A stretch of 64,000 bases of DNA from Eimeria necatrix. Taxonomy: Eukaryota; Apicomplexa; Conoidasida; Eucoccidiorida; Eimeriidae. Where the stretch lies: the NCBI RefSeq assembly GCF_000499385.1, contig NW_013651844.1, positions 21,001-85,000 of the forward strand, read 5' to 3'. The position numbers were made by a program, and so were the translations under genes. The notes under the pieces are model-generated. The model was not told where the DNA came from and ran no database searches. It saw only the letters and a list, made by a program, of their open reading frames with translations. The first letter of the stretch is position 1. Every line of letters begins with the position of its first letter. This document shows, one piece after another, positions 45,584 through 56,185 of this stretch.

Positions 45584-48500
45584 GTCTGCGAAAGCACGCT
45601 CAGCTCTTCATCCGTTACCCGTCGTCAGTTTCACCCTTCCCGCTTTTCTTGGGTTATCACTTACCGTGAGCCTAGTCGCAGTTCCTTGCCCTCCTTCTCC
45701 ATTCCCATATTCCGCCCTTACTTTTGTCAGGTCTCTTTCCTCGTTGTCTGTCTCCGCGGGTTTCCTGCAGTTGTTCCCACATTCCTAGCCCGTCAACGCA
45801 CCACCAGCCTCGCGGCTCTTCCTAGTGGTAGGTATCCTTGCACCTGAATATCCCACTGTGCTACAGATATTTTTAGGTTCTGCAGCGGAGCATTCCTGGA
45901 ACCGATAGGAAAAGGAACATCAGATGACGAGGCGCGCAAACAGGAAGAAGGCGTATGCTTACACTAACGAAGACCTCTCTTCAGGCTTAACAACAACAAG
46001 AACACTGAAATGGCTCTCCTAATGTCATGCAGTCAACGAGGAACGCCAGTATCCTGATCAGGGTCCTGTCATCTTTGTCGTTAGACGAGGTACACAATGA
46101 GGAATCACTACAAAGAAGAATATTTCCGGAGTTTGGTGCTCAAGGCTGAAGTCGCAAAACAGCATTACATCCCTGATTCACCCAGAAGAGCTGGCAGGGT
46201 TGACTCCTATGACATTATTTTAAGGACGGATAAGGCTAGTCTGCTGGTGGCAAAGTGCCCTTGGAAGGCGAAGCAAACATTAGACAGTGGATAAGTAATG
46301 TCTAAAACTGTTGAAATGTGTTCACTACAGGGTTAAAGTGTAGGCGTAAAAGTGTAGATAGAGTGATAGAAAGCCAGTAGTTGCGTTGTAGCTGCAGCCT
46401 TTGGCTTTGAAATGATTCTCGATAAAAACACAACATATTGTGCAGCACTTTATCCGTTTACATAGGCTGGTGATGCTGAGATGCCTCGTGCATATCACCC
46501 ACAAATAGCCTCACGCCAACTGCTGCATTCCACGGTTTATAAAAATGCTGTACCGATGTCGCCTGTTTTATTACTCTACTGCACCTATAAATTAAGAAGC
46601 CATCTGCCGAGGGGCCTCACTCTTCTATAAAGCCAATTATGGGAGTGACGATCACAAAATATCAGGATACGTTAAGCGAGCCAACATCGAGGGCGACCAC
46701 AGACAACCCAAAAATCAATCTCAGCAATGGATTTTAAATCGAAGTTTGTAGGAAATTTAACGAATCAATGCTATTTATGTAGTTGTTAATTTCTTCATAC
46801 TCCAAGTGCCGAAGCCTCAAGCAGGGTAAAAGCTCTAGAACCCGAGGCCCTTCAGAGGCACCCCATATTATAGCCAGGCTAGGGTGGCGTTCATTACAGA
46901 TTGAACAAACATAGGACGCCACGCCTTCATGAGTCCAACATCAAGGGGTGATCAGGCCGCAGGACGATGTGAATCCCCATCGCAACAAAATGGCAGGTAT
47001 TATGTGTCCTCTGCAATATCGCTAGTCGCAACAATTTCCCTGCTGTAGTTCCAGGTTTCAGAAGTATTTCTCACATTATGCTACTGTCCTCATCTGGGCT
47101 ACAGGAATCGTGGTACGGAGAAGCACAACTAGCTGTGAGGAATCACTTTTATATAAAACCGAGACATGGAGCTGTGACATACACAGCGCGGCACGCTAAA
47201 GGCAATTTGCAAAAGGAAGGGAAGGTCCAGCGAGCCATTCAGGAAGGAACAGTTCCATTAATATGAAAAACTGAAACCGAAAGACCGAAGTCCTTCTTGT
47301 CTGCAATTCCGATGCAATAGCATTCAAGATTCGTGCCCTCAGTACACAGGTCCCGTTCCGTGGTATTTCGGTCGTAGAAAAAAGTATTGTTTTCTTGCGC
47401 GCAAGTCAGCGGTGACTATTTGCCCTTTTTAGCAATGAGCCTGTTTACACAGCAGATGGAAGTGCTGTGGCGAGCGTTTGTTACCCCAGTCTGAGAAGCG
47501 TCTTAACTTGCCTTTGATAACTCAACAAGCAGCTTTCAACTACAGGCAGAAGTCTGCGCATGGATTATAAAAAAGTGTAGTGATTCTTTCTCACCACGGT
47601 TCAAAGGGCAGCCGGGTCAGTTTGCCGTTAACGCGTTAATGCTTTTACTTCACTGCTGAGAATTTCTCTAAAGCCTGCCGTTGGCCCTGAGGTAGTCGAG
47701 TTCCCCACTCAAATTCCTTCATTTCCTCTTATCAACAGTTTAAAGAAGACCTCACGTCGGTGGCATCATCAGCGGAATATCATTCTATTTCAACTCTATC
47801 TTCAGGAAAACAACACAAAAGCTTTAGCAGCTCGTTGCGCCTGATACGTTCGTGTGATTTATCAGTGTCCTTGAACCGTGTAATGGGGAATTTTCGCCAA
47901 ATGAGTCGCTGAGAAATAGATGAAGAACCGAGGGACTGCTTGGGTTCTCTGTTAGGCCTTCTGAGATATGAATACCATGAACGGTTGAAAATTTGAAGTT
48001 CTATCCTTTTGAAAAACACTGAGGGTGCCAGCACCTCGTTACATCTCGTTAGATGGTCTTTCCACTGATATTGTTTGGACTCAGATGGAAGTAGGACGCA
48101 TCAGAAGAGCCCTACCACCCATGTTCAGGCTGAAGATCAGCAGGAATAACTACAGTTTATACCTGTGCTGTGGATTACCTGTATTCAGCAGGGAAGTCTG
48201 TATTTTTGAAGACTTCACCAGCGGGCAACTGAAGCCTGTACTCTATGCATGTGGCATTCACCAGCTTCTCTCAATCAGGCATTACCAGGGTGTTCGTCTA
48301 AGGAACATGCATGTTCAGCAAACTTTCAGACGATTGTAAGCTCTAGACGAATGGACTGGCTGCACAATGGTGAGCTGAACTCATCTTTCAGGACTCAGCT
48401 GTTACCCATCGTACCCCAGATCGGCCGCTAGGGCACCATGAATCCTTCGGCCGGGCCCCTAATGCCAAAGGCCGTTTGTTTTAGTGCTTATAGAGCGCTC

Positions 48501-48916
48501 AGAAACTCATTCTGCGGTAGGCGTTTCACAGGGAGTAGAATTCCTTGGATGAGGACTAATATACTCAATTGAGCAGGTGAAGTGGAAGCACGTTCCGCAG
48601 AAGCCAGTGAACAATGGGAAAAACACGCCACTGCGTTGAATGGCCACAGGCGCACTTTGTTCAAACCAGCGAACAAAACGATGCTTCGTGGGACTCTCTC
48701 AGGAATCAGCCTACAAACTTTGACAGATATCAATGCGTTCTGTGCACTTTATTTGACGCGTTGGAGCTGTCAACTTCTATTTTTCCCTAATAGTTTGTTT
48801 TCCAATGATGAAAAACGTTCAGCCTGCTTGAGCAGCTTTGCTTAGTGTTAGCAGGCAACCATCAACTCTCGAACTGAAGCCCTTATGCATTTTAGGGCCC
48901 TCTTGTTTTCTATCAT
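45584..48916. other. 3.3-kb stretch without a supported gene
   Basis: Frames of 60-105 codons on both strands (for example 46097-46294, 47078-47266 and 48025-48339, plus strand) could not be tied into spliced genes. The sequence is of the repeat-poor kind. Nothing more can be said. Confidence 0.4.
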
Positions 48917-50789
48917 TCACAGAGCAGCGAGGCGGAAGCAATCTTCGATTGGTGTAGAAGTAGCAGCCATGAAGTCCTTTAGACACGGAATTCCGGCAGA
49001 GCAGCTGTCGTTAGCGACCTTCAAAACCTGCAAAACATACAACAAAGGTAATTTAATTGATATCACAGTTTAAATTGTTGCTGCCAAAAGTTACAACAAC
49101 ATTGAAACAGTAGTAAGGGGAGAAGGCTGAGGCAGCTGCTGCGTACCGAGCAAGCCAATGAAGTGCAAGAGGAATCCTCGGGAGAAACTACAACGCAGAA
49201 ACAAAACTTCACATATATGCGTTCTTGCCTACTGTTGAAGTTCTGGGCTATTTCGTTATTTTAAGGCTCATGCCAGCTAGCCTTGCCGAACCCGTTAACC
49301 CCACTCAGCAACTCTCTTAGTTATCAAACAATGAAAGCCTCCATGGGTTCTGGGATATTTCGTTGCTTTATGGCTGAAGTCGACTAGCTAGGCAAGCCGG
49401 CTTGAGCTTTAACACAACGAAGTGTCCCAGAGCTTCAGCAACAAGCAAGAATGTCCACATGTGAATAAAGTTTCTCATAGTCACGAGAAAGCGCGTAAGA
49501 ATGAGGAATACTCACGCTTTTCGATTTGCGCAGGCAATGCTACTCCTTTGGTTCTCACACAGTACTCGTACAAGACCTGCAGATCTTTCTCGGAAAAGAT
49601 GCCAAGGGGATTTTTCAGTTGGTCAACGATGTCTTCGTTTTTTTCTTTCGACTCTTGCAGCTGCTCGCTGCTTGCCTGGGCTTTGAGGGGCCCCTCAGAA
49701 TCAGAAGTAGTGTCTTTGGAGGAAGACACTGCAGAGCTTTTTTGGGACTTGCTAGCTTTCATGGCTTCAAGCAAAAAGAGCATGTAAGCTCTCGCGTTCT
49801 TAGGCCGCGCCTCCAGAACGCGAATGGCCAAATTCTGCAAAAGGCAGCAGCAGCAGCTCTTCTTCAAAGCTCAGCAGGGACGCTCGAAATAACAGCTTGA
49901 ATTATAGAGCCGTATTTTTAGTAAAAAATAATGTTTGCGATTTAATAGAGTATCTGCAGCGAAGCCTCCAGTGCTGTTCTAGCCCATGCTGAGCATTTTG
50001 GCTTAAACGAGGGCTTCTAGACACCGCTTCAACAAGAGAAGAAAAGCTTTGGCTTTTTCTTTAAGCTGATTTTCACAGAGTGGCTTTTTGCTGCCTTCTA
50101 CGCTGTCTACTCCGTTGAGGCCTTGAAGACCAAATGTACCTTCAGCAGCCGAATGATGTCGTTTTTTTTGGCGTAGTTTAGAGCTTCTGCCTTTGACAGC
50201 AGACTGCTTTCATCAGCGGTGTTCTGCGCCTCTAGTTTGCTTCCCGAGAACTCTGCGCAAAAATGGTCCCCGCAGAATGGCTCGGCTGAGACTTAAGAAG
50301 CACTAAGCAGCCAGTTTGCTGCAGCAGGTAGGTCAGGAAAACGGTAGCAGACAGCCCCTGGGGTGCAGGGAAGGCAGCATTGCATGCATGCAATCCTGCA
50401 TGCGTGCATGCAGGATTGCATGCATGCATGCATGCAGTGGGATTGCAAACATGCAATCCTGCACGCGTGCATGCATGCGTGCAAGCATGCATGCAGTGGG
50501 ATTGCATGCATGCAATCCTGCACGCATGCAAGCATGCATGCAAGCATGCATGCAGTGGTGTCTTCTGCATGCATGCAGGGGAGTGAAGTGTACCCCTGCT
50601 TCCCCAGTCGTCGTCAGCGGCTTTCTGTCTGCTTCTGCGCCAAGCCCGTTGTATCAAAAAGGCACTCCACCACTCTTTGAGTCTCTGAAGCCCAAGTGGA
50701 ATATTTTCCTCTTGTGTTTCTTTTTCGCTGGGGTCTTCGTGGGTGGGCCGGGGCGTAAAGCCTTTGCCGACCTTTCCCGCCCTCACCAT
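48917..50789 (-). CDS. Six-exon hypothetical protein with an IQ-like helix, 278 residues
   Basis: Exons 50789-50594 (ATG), 50252-50140, 50065-50009, 49834-49516, 49187-49147 and 49027-48917 (TGA) sum to 837 bases, and every join agrees in phase. One donor (CTC/GTTTAAG at 50009) is weak. Residues about 40-55 read LIQRAWRRSRQK, an IQ-type calmodulin/myosin-light-chain binding helix. Helical repeats follow (AEALNYAKKNDIIRLLK, KEKAKAFLLLLKRCLEAL, NLAIRVLEARPKNARAYMLF) that look like TPR or ankyrin-like pairs, then a Ser/Lys/Glu-rich low-complexity linker. I cannot name the family. The first intron carries the TGCATGCA array. The first ATG overlaps a possible donor (AATG/GTGAGG), so further 5' exons cannot be excluded; protein-like frames occur on this strand up to 51620. 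Confidence 0.6.
50380..50577. repeat. Dense TGCATGCA palindrome array in an intron
   Basis: About 200 bp made of overlapping GCATGCATGCA blocks separated by short spacers (GTGGGATTGCA, ATCCTGCACGCGTGC). It lies within the first intron (50253-50593) of the minus-strand gene. The frames reading HACMHAC on both strands are a consequence of this repeat, not genes. Confidence 0.9.
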
Positions 50790-52134
50790 TTTGCAGCAGC
50801 AGCAAATAAGGGCTTGAAGGCAAAAACAGCTTGTAAGAAATTCAAGTTTTAGTAAAGTGCTTTCTGGGAAAGCGACTCCACGCAGATCTAAAGCAAATTA
50901 AGTTTCCGTTGACAGCCAAAAGAAATGAAGTGCAAATGCCTTGGCCGCTGAAGCTGTACAGACAGTAGATCGCTCACTGAAGGAATAATAAAACCTTCAG
51001 TGCGCCATTACTGTCTTACTTCTACTTTTTATAAACCCTAGACTGCAAACATTAAACCCTAAACCCTAAACCCCAAACCCTAAGCCCTAAGTAGTTCCGC
51101 GAGATCTACGGCAGCATCTTTCGCGGGACCGATTAGTCATCGCAAATGAGTCTTGAATAAATTTAAGTTTTATTTTTAAATAAAAACAGAAAAATAAGAA
51201 GTTCAAATAATTGGAATTCCCGCGGAGTTGTTCTGTGTCAGGCCACAGGGCTGCGGCGGCCGCCTGAAGACTAGCTGGGCTGCGATGCTGGAGTTCATTT
51301 TTCACGAAAACTGCAATTAAAGCCTTTTTTAAAAATGAAAATGAGAAATATATTCAAATATTTATAAATATTAAATTAAAAAGGAAAAATGTGACGGCCT
51401 TTCTGCGAAATCAGGCGCATGCAGAGTCCGTACGGGTGGCTTTGCAACTTGAACAGATGAGAAGATCGCCCAAATTAACCGGCAATTGAAGCAATTAAGA
51501 ACTACTTTTATTTATTTTTAAAATTAAAATCAATTTAATTATTTTAAATTCAAATGCTGGAAAGAAATGCAGTCCCGACTTCGTTTCTGAACTCCCCCGC
51601 TCTCTCGCAGCGTGCAAGTTCGCGGATTCAGACTGAACGAATTTTTTTTCTGATATTTTCTTTGATTATAAAAACCAGAAAACTAAAAAGAATTAAAAAG
51701 AAAATAAAAAACAAATTCAATAAACCCCAGCTCGCCCTGCTACAGCCAACCTAAACCCTAAACCCTAGAAAACTGCAACCTGCTGCACTAGCTACTGCTG
51801 CTGCTGCACTTGCTGCTGCTGCTGCTGCTGCACTTGCTGCTGCTGCTGCTGCTGCACTTGCTGCTGCTGCTGCTGCTGCACTTGCTGCTGCACTTGCTGC
51901 TGCTGCACTTGCTGCTGCTGCAGCACTTGCTGCTGCTGCTGCTGCTTAGCAGCAAACGGAGGAATAGGCGCAAACTTAGAAGCCAAAGAAAGTCGGAAGA
52001 AACTAAAGAGTGAAGTTTCGCGCTCAGCAAACACGAAAACAAAATGCGAACAGATTTCCCTGAAGAAGAAATTGGAAACTTTTTCAAACAACAAGACAGA
52101 AAATTAAGAAATTAACTTAGAATAAGTGCTGCAT
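50790..52134. other. Intergenic stretch with repeats and possible minus-strand exon fragments
   Basis: A short AAACCCT array is at about 51045-51090 and another two units at 51750-51768. Protein-like minus-strand frames occur near 51290-51200 (SPASLQAAAAALWPDTEQ), 51470-51410 and 51620-51570, but no consistent splice chain was found. The CTG tract at its right end is listed separately. Confidence 0.35.
51794..51945. repeat. CTG/CAG tract with CACTTG interruptions
   Basis: Runs of (CTG)4-7 are separated at regular intervals by CACTTG. On the minus strand this would read poly-Gln with Val interruptions. It lies 3' of the stop codon of the 52135 gene, so I treat it as non-coding or 3' UTR. Confidence 0.85.
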
Positions 52135-52254
52135 TCAAGCTGCTTCCTCCGCTGCTGCTGCTGCTGCAGCCTCCTCCTCTGCTGCTGCTGCTGCTGCTGC
52201 AGCAGCAGAAGCACCTTCCTGTTCTGCGGATTCGGCACCGGCTTCCTCAACGGC

Positions 52255-52285
<31 letters not shown>

Positions 52286-53367
52286 GCTGCTGCTGCCTCC
52301 TCGTCGGCTGCTGCTGCTGCCTCCTCCTCTGCCGGTGCCTCTGCTGCTGGCTCTTCCTCAGTTGCTGCTGCTGCTGCCTCCTCCTCAGATGGTGCTGCTG
52401 CTGCTGCCTCTTCCTCTGAAGGTGCTGCTGCTGCTGCCTCTTCCTCGGATGGTGCTGCTGCTGCTTCCTCCGCGGCTGCTGCTTCTACTGCTGCAGCTGC
52501 TTCTCCTGCACATGGTGCTGCTGCTGCTGCTTCCTCAGCTGGTGCTGCTGCTGCTGCTTCTTCCTCAGCTGGTGCTGCTGCTGCTGCTTCTTCCTCAGCT
52601 GGGGCTGCTGCTGCTGCTTCCTCCTCAGCTGGGGCTGCTGCTGCAGCCTCTTCCTCTGCTGCTGCTGCTGCTGCTGCAGCCTCTTCCTCTGCTGCTGCTG
52701 CTGCTGCAATTGCTTCCGCTATTTCCTCTGCTGTTGCAGTTTCCACAGGCACCTGATCTAATGCTTCCTCAGCAGCAGCTGGCTGCTGCACAGGGCGCTG
52801 CAGCACTTCAGCAACTTGATCTCTTCCGGCAGCTGCAAGGACAGAAAGCGGAAGCAAAAAGCGGATTGTTGCAAAAAATAAAAGCAGAAAAGTAAATTAA
52901 ATATTAAAACAAATAAATAAAACAAGAAAGCATTCTAATCGGTGGTCAACTCACGGATTTCGGAAACCTCAGAGCCGTCTTGAGATGCAAACGCGCCTGC
53001 GCAGAACAGCGGCAGAAATTACTTGCAAAAGAGAAACTTCAGCGAAATTATTCAAAAAAATGAAAATAAATTATTAAATAAAAGAAAAAAAGCTGCAAAT
53101 AAACTTCGGAGTGAAGGTTGAAAGCAAAGAAAGCGAGAGGTTTGTGCATGAACTTGAACTCGGCTGCTGCCCGAGCCCGCGCTGTGGAGAAGCGCTTTTT
53201 GGTTCGAACAAAAACCAGAAAAGAGGAAAAGAAAAAATATTAATTTAGAAAATAATTTAAAGAACTTTCTGCGGAAGATGAAGGAGTTGTGGACTGAAGA
53301 AGGATTCACCTTGAGCTGCCGCGCCCAGCAGCGCGGAGGTAGCGAGGACCTTGAAGAGAGAACGCAT
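52135..53367 (-). CDS. Secreted Ala/Glu-rich low-complexity protein, 265 residues
   Basis: Exons 53367-53310, 52996-52955 and 52832-52135 (58, 42 and 698 bases) join in phase from ATG to TGA. The first exon encodes a typical signal peptide, MRSLFKVLATSALLGAAAQG, so the protein should enter the secretory pathway. The mature part starts with about 60 ordinary residues (for example AGRDQVAEVLQRPVQQPAA) and then becomes long runs of Ala broken by Glu, with a few Pro and Ser, written in GCA/GCT codons from CAG-type repeats. Such homopolymeric amino-acid repeats are widespread in Eimeria proteins. No domain, cysteine pattern or anchor is visible. The function is unknown; a secreted organelle or oocyst role is only a guess. 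Confidence 0.7.
52146..52720. repeat. CTG/CAG-rich coding repeat
   Basis: (CTG)n runs alternate with TTCCTC-type hexamers and a recurring unit of about 30-36 bp (CTGCTTCTTCCTCAGCTGG). The repeat is inside the last exon of the secreted protein gene and encodes its Ala/Glu blocks. Confidence 0.85.
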
Positions 53368-54016
53368 TGTGGAAAGCGGCTTCAAATGCTCAGGTGAGAG
53401 GCAAAAGTCAAACTCTAAACATTAAAATGCATTAAATTAACCAAACTGTTGAATTTAATTCGCGTTTCTGCGAATAAACTGCACCCGAGGCCGCGCACCT
53501 GAGCAGCAGACAGGGGCGTGGGCAGCAGTCCCGCTGCGCAAGGTGCCGTGCGGGGGGCCGCCGCCCGCCGCTCCAAACCCCTCTTTCGCCTTCTAAACCC
53601 TTTAAATTTAATTCGCTTTCGTTTTAAAAATATAATTTTAAATTTTAACTTCGAAATTTTCGCGCAAAGGCCCGCATCGCGCAGCTTTCGCGCGGCCGCC
53701 GACTCGGCGCAGTAGTCCCGCGCCCGCCCGGCGCTGCCCGCAGCCAGAGCGGTTCAGGCCTCGTTCCCAAACACTGGACCTAAAACTCAGAAATTAAATC
53801 TTTTTTTGAATTACAAATTGATTTAGATTTCACTTTAGATCTTAATTTGCGTTTTTGCGGCGAAATTCAATTCGAAATGCGCCGCGGAGCTCCCCAGACA
53901 GGGCGGCCAGGCGCGCTCCCGGGCAGCAGCTTCCTCTTGAATATTTTGCCACTTTTCCCCTTTTTCTTTTCCTTTTTCGATCGCTTTCTTCTTTTCTGCA
54001 GTTTTTTGGAGTTTTT
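53368..54016. other. 5' flank of the secreted-protein gene
   Basis: It contains AT-rich stretches alternating with GC-rich blocks (53510-53580 and 53680-53750). No exon is supported. The promoter of the 53367 gene should lie at its left end. Confidence 0.4.
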
Positions 54017-54554
54017 TCAAAGAAGATGAGGAGTAGAAAGCCTTAGATGAGTTGCTGCGCGCCGCAGCGCCTCCTGAGTCGCGGCTACATTGAAATCGAA
54101 CCCTTTGCAGATTCTGAAAAGTTGAATTTCTAAACTCCAGCCCTCTTTTCAGCCAAAAGCCACTCCAAAAAAAGCAAAATAAAACCCTAAAATCATTTAT
54201 AAATGATAAATTAGAATTGTTTGCGAAAAACGCAGGAGAAAATGGCCTGCTTTCGCGAAACAAGGTGTACACGCCTCGTTTCTAGTTCTTGAATATTTTC
54301 TTGTTATTTCTTATTTCTTTTTGCTCATTTAGTTTCTTTTATTCTTTTAAAAATAAATTTAAATCTATTTTTTATTTTTCACGGATTTTATGCGCCACTA
54401 TTTCGCTTTCCTTTCGTTTCCGCCTTTCGCAGCTTCCCCCTGGGACCGCAGTAGACAAACCCTAAACCCTAAACCCTAAACCCTAATTTCTAAATCCTGA
54501 GCCTTATTATTGCCTCAGCGATTTACCGGAGAAGTAAAACCCCAGAAGATTCTT
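54017..54554 (-). CDS. Possible last two exons of an unknown gene
   Basis: 54554-54527 (28 bases, after an acceptor inside a telomere-like CCCTAGCAG) joins in phase to 54113-54017, which reads GFDFNVAATQEALRRAATHL and ends with TGA. The second exon looks like an amphipathic helix. Another frame of the same region is also open, and no upstream exons were found, so this is weak. Confidence 0.3.
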
Positions 54555-55098
54555 CTGCTAGGGTTTAGGGTTTAGGTCGGAGCCTCTAGGCGCAGGAGAA
54601 CTCCGACTAGGGTTTAGGGTTTAGGGTTTAGGGTTTAGGGTTTGTGAGTGTGGGTCCGCTGGAGCCGCATGCAAACATTCTGCTGCAGCTGAAGAGGCAT
54701 TTCTTGAAAACATTTTTAGAAATGTTTTTAAAGAAATGATTAATTAAAAGCTGCAGCAAAATGCATTTGACTAAAAACAAATTCAAAAAAAGAAAAAGAA
54801 TTAATTTGCAAACGAGAGAAAACGAAGCGGCGACTCTAAACCCTAATTCAGGGTTTAGGGTTTAGGGCTCAGTTCCTGCCAAACCCCCTCTCAGCTGCAA
54901 CACTAAAAACTTCAAACAACCCCACCTTCGCCCTCTCTAGGGTTTAGGGTTTAGGGTTTAGGGTTTAACTACTTTCCAGTTTTTTTTGGCGCCGCGGCGC
55001 ACCAAATAAAACCCTCGTCCGCACACATCCCTCCCTAGGGTTTAGGGCCTAGGGTTTAGGGTTTAGGGTTTAGGGCCTAGGGTTTAGGGTTTAGGGTC
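54456..55098. repeat. Telomere-like heptamer blocks, both orientations
   Basis: AAACCCT units at 54456-54484 and TTTAGGG units at 54556-54642, 54845-54868, 54938-54966 and 55036-55098 are separated by 30-270 bp of unique sequence. Both orientations occur, so this is interstitial and not a chromosome end. Confidence 0.9.
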
Positions 55099-56139
55099 TC
55101 CGGGGCAGTATTCGCTGAAAGTGACTCTTGAGGGATTTCCTCTTCTCAAATTTGTTTTTCTTTTTTCTTTTCTTTCCAATTCCGAGGAGTCTTCGGGATC
55201 TCCTAAAAGAATAAAAATAAAATAAATAAAATAAATAAAATAAATAAATGAAGTAAAATATAAATAAATAAATAAATAAATAAATTAAATTAAAATAATG
55301 ATAAATAAAAGAATGAAGAATTGAAAAGAAATAACTAAATGGGAAAACAGAACAAGGAGGAAAAAATAGCAAAAAGAAATAATTAATAAAATGAAAATAA
55401 AATAAATTGAATAACAAAAAGTGAATAAGAATAGTAAATACTTAAAAACAAATAATACAGAAATAGTTTAAAAAAGAGAAAAGAAATAAACAAAAACAAA
55501 AAATTAAAATGAAATTAAATAATAAAAGAAATAAATATATTAAATGGAATGAACAATAACAAATAAAATAAACTAAACTAAAATAAAATAAAATAAATAG
55601 AATTGAAAAAAATAAAAAAGATATGAAATAAAAGAAGGAAAAGAATGGGGTGTACGTACACCTGAAGAACAAACAAGGACTCTTTTAAAGCGCTGTAGCC
55701 AACAAATATTAAATGCAAAAGAGTATTAATTTATATTTATTTATTTACATTTATTTATTTATATTTATACTTATGCATTTATCTGCATTTATATTTATAT
55801 TTATTTATTTATATTTAGTTATTTATATTTACTTATTTTGATTTCTAAATTTACAAATTTAGATAATATATTTGTAGAAGTGCAAACAGAAAAAGACTTT
55901 TTAAAAAGAAAATTTTGAATTTCTTTTTTAGAAAAAAAAGAACAAAAAGAATAATTAATCAAATTAAATTAAATTAACTTAAATTAAATTAATTAAATTA
56001 ATTAAATTAAATTAAATTAAATTAAATTAAATTAAATTAATTAAAAATGCACTTTTTGTTTCTGCTGCTCGCGAGTACTGCCGGTTGGAAATCCAAAAGG
56101 CGAAGGTGTTGGGGTCGGTGGGAGTTGTTTCTGGATGTC

Positions 56140-56185
<46 letters not shown>

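Noticed and set aside
46319..46333. GTTCACTACA resembling an LTR end
   Set aside because: Only about 11 bases match. The adjoining sequence is unrelated to the LTRs.
50293..50586. Open frames on both strands reading HACMHAC-type protein
   Set aside because: They are translations of the TGCATGCA array, which is open in several frames at once. The array lies in an intron whose flanking exons join in phase.
51792..52094. Minus-strand poly-Gln protein
   Set aside because: It follows the stop of the secreted-protein gene, has no splice partner, and the same tract is open in other frames too.
52335..52895. Plus-strand Leu/Pro-rich frame of 186 codons opposite the Ala/Glu gene
   Set aside because: It is the antisense reading of CAG repeats. 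The minus strand has ATG, signal peptide, and three exons in agreeing phase.
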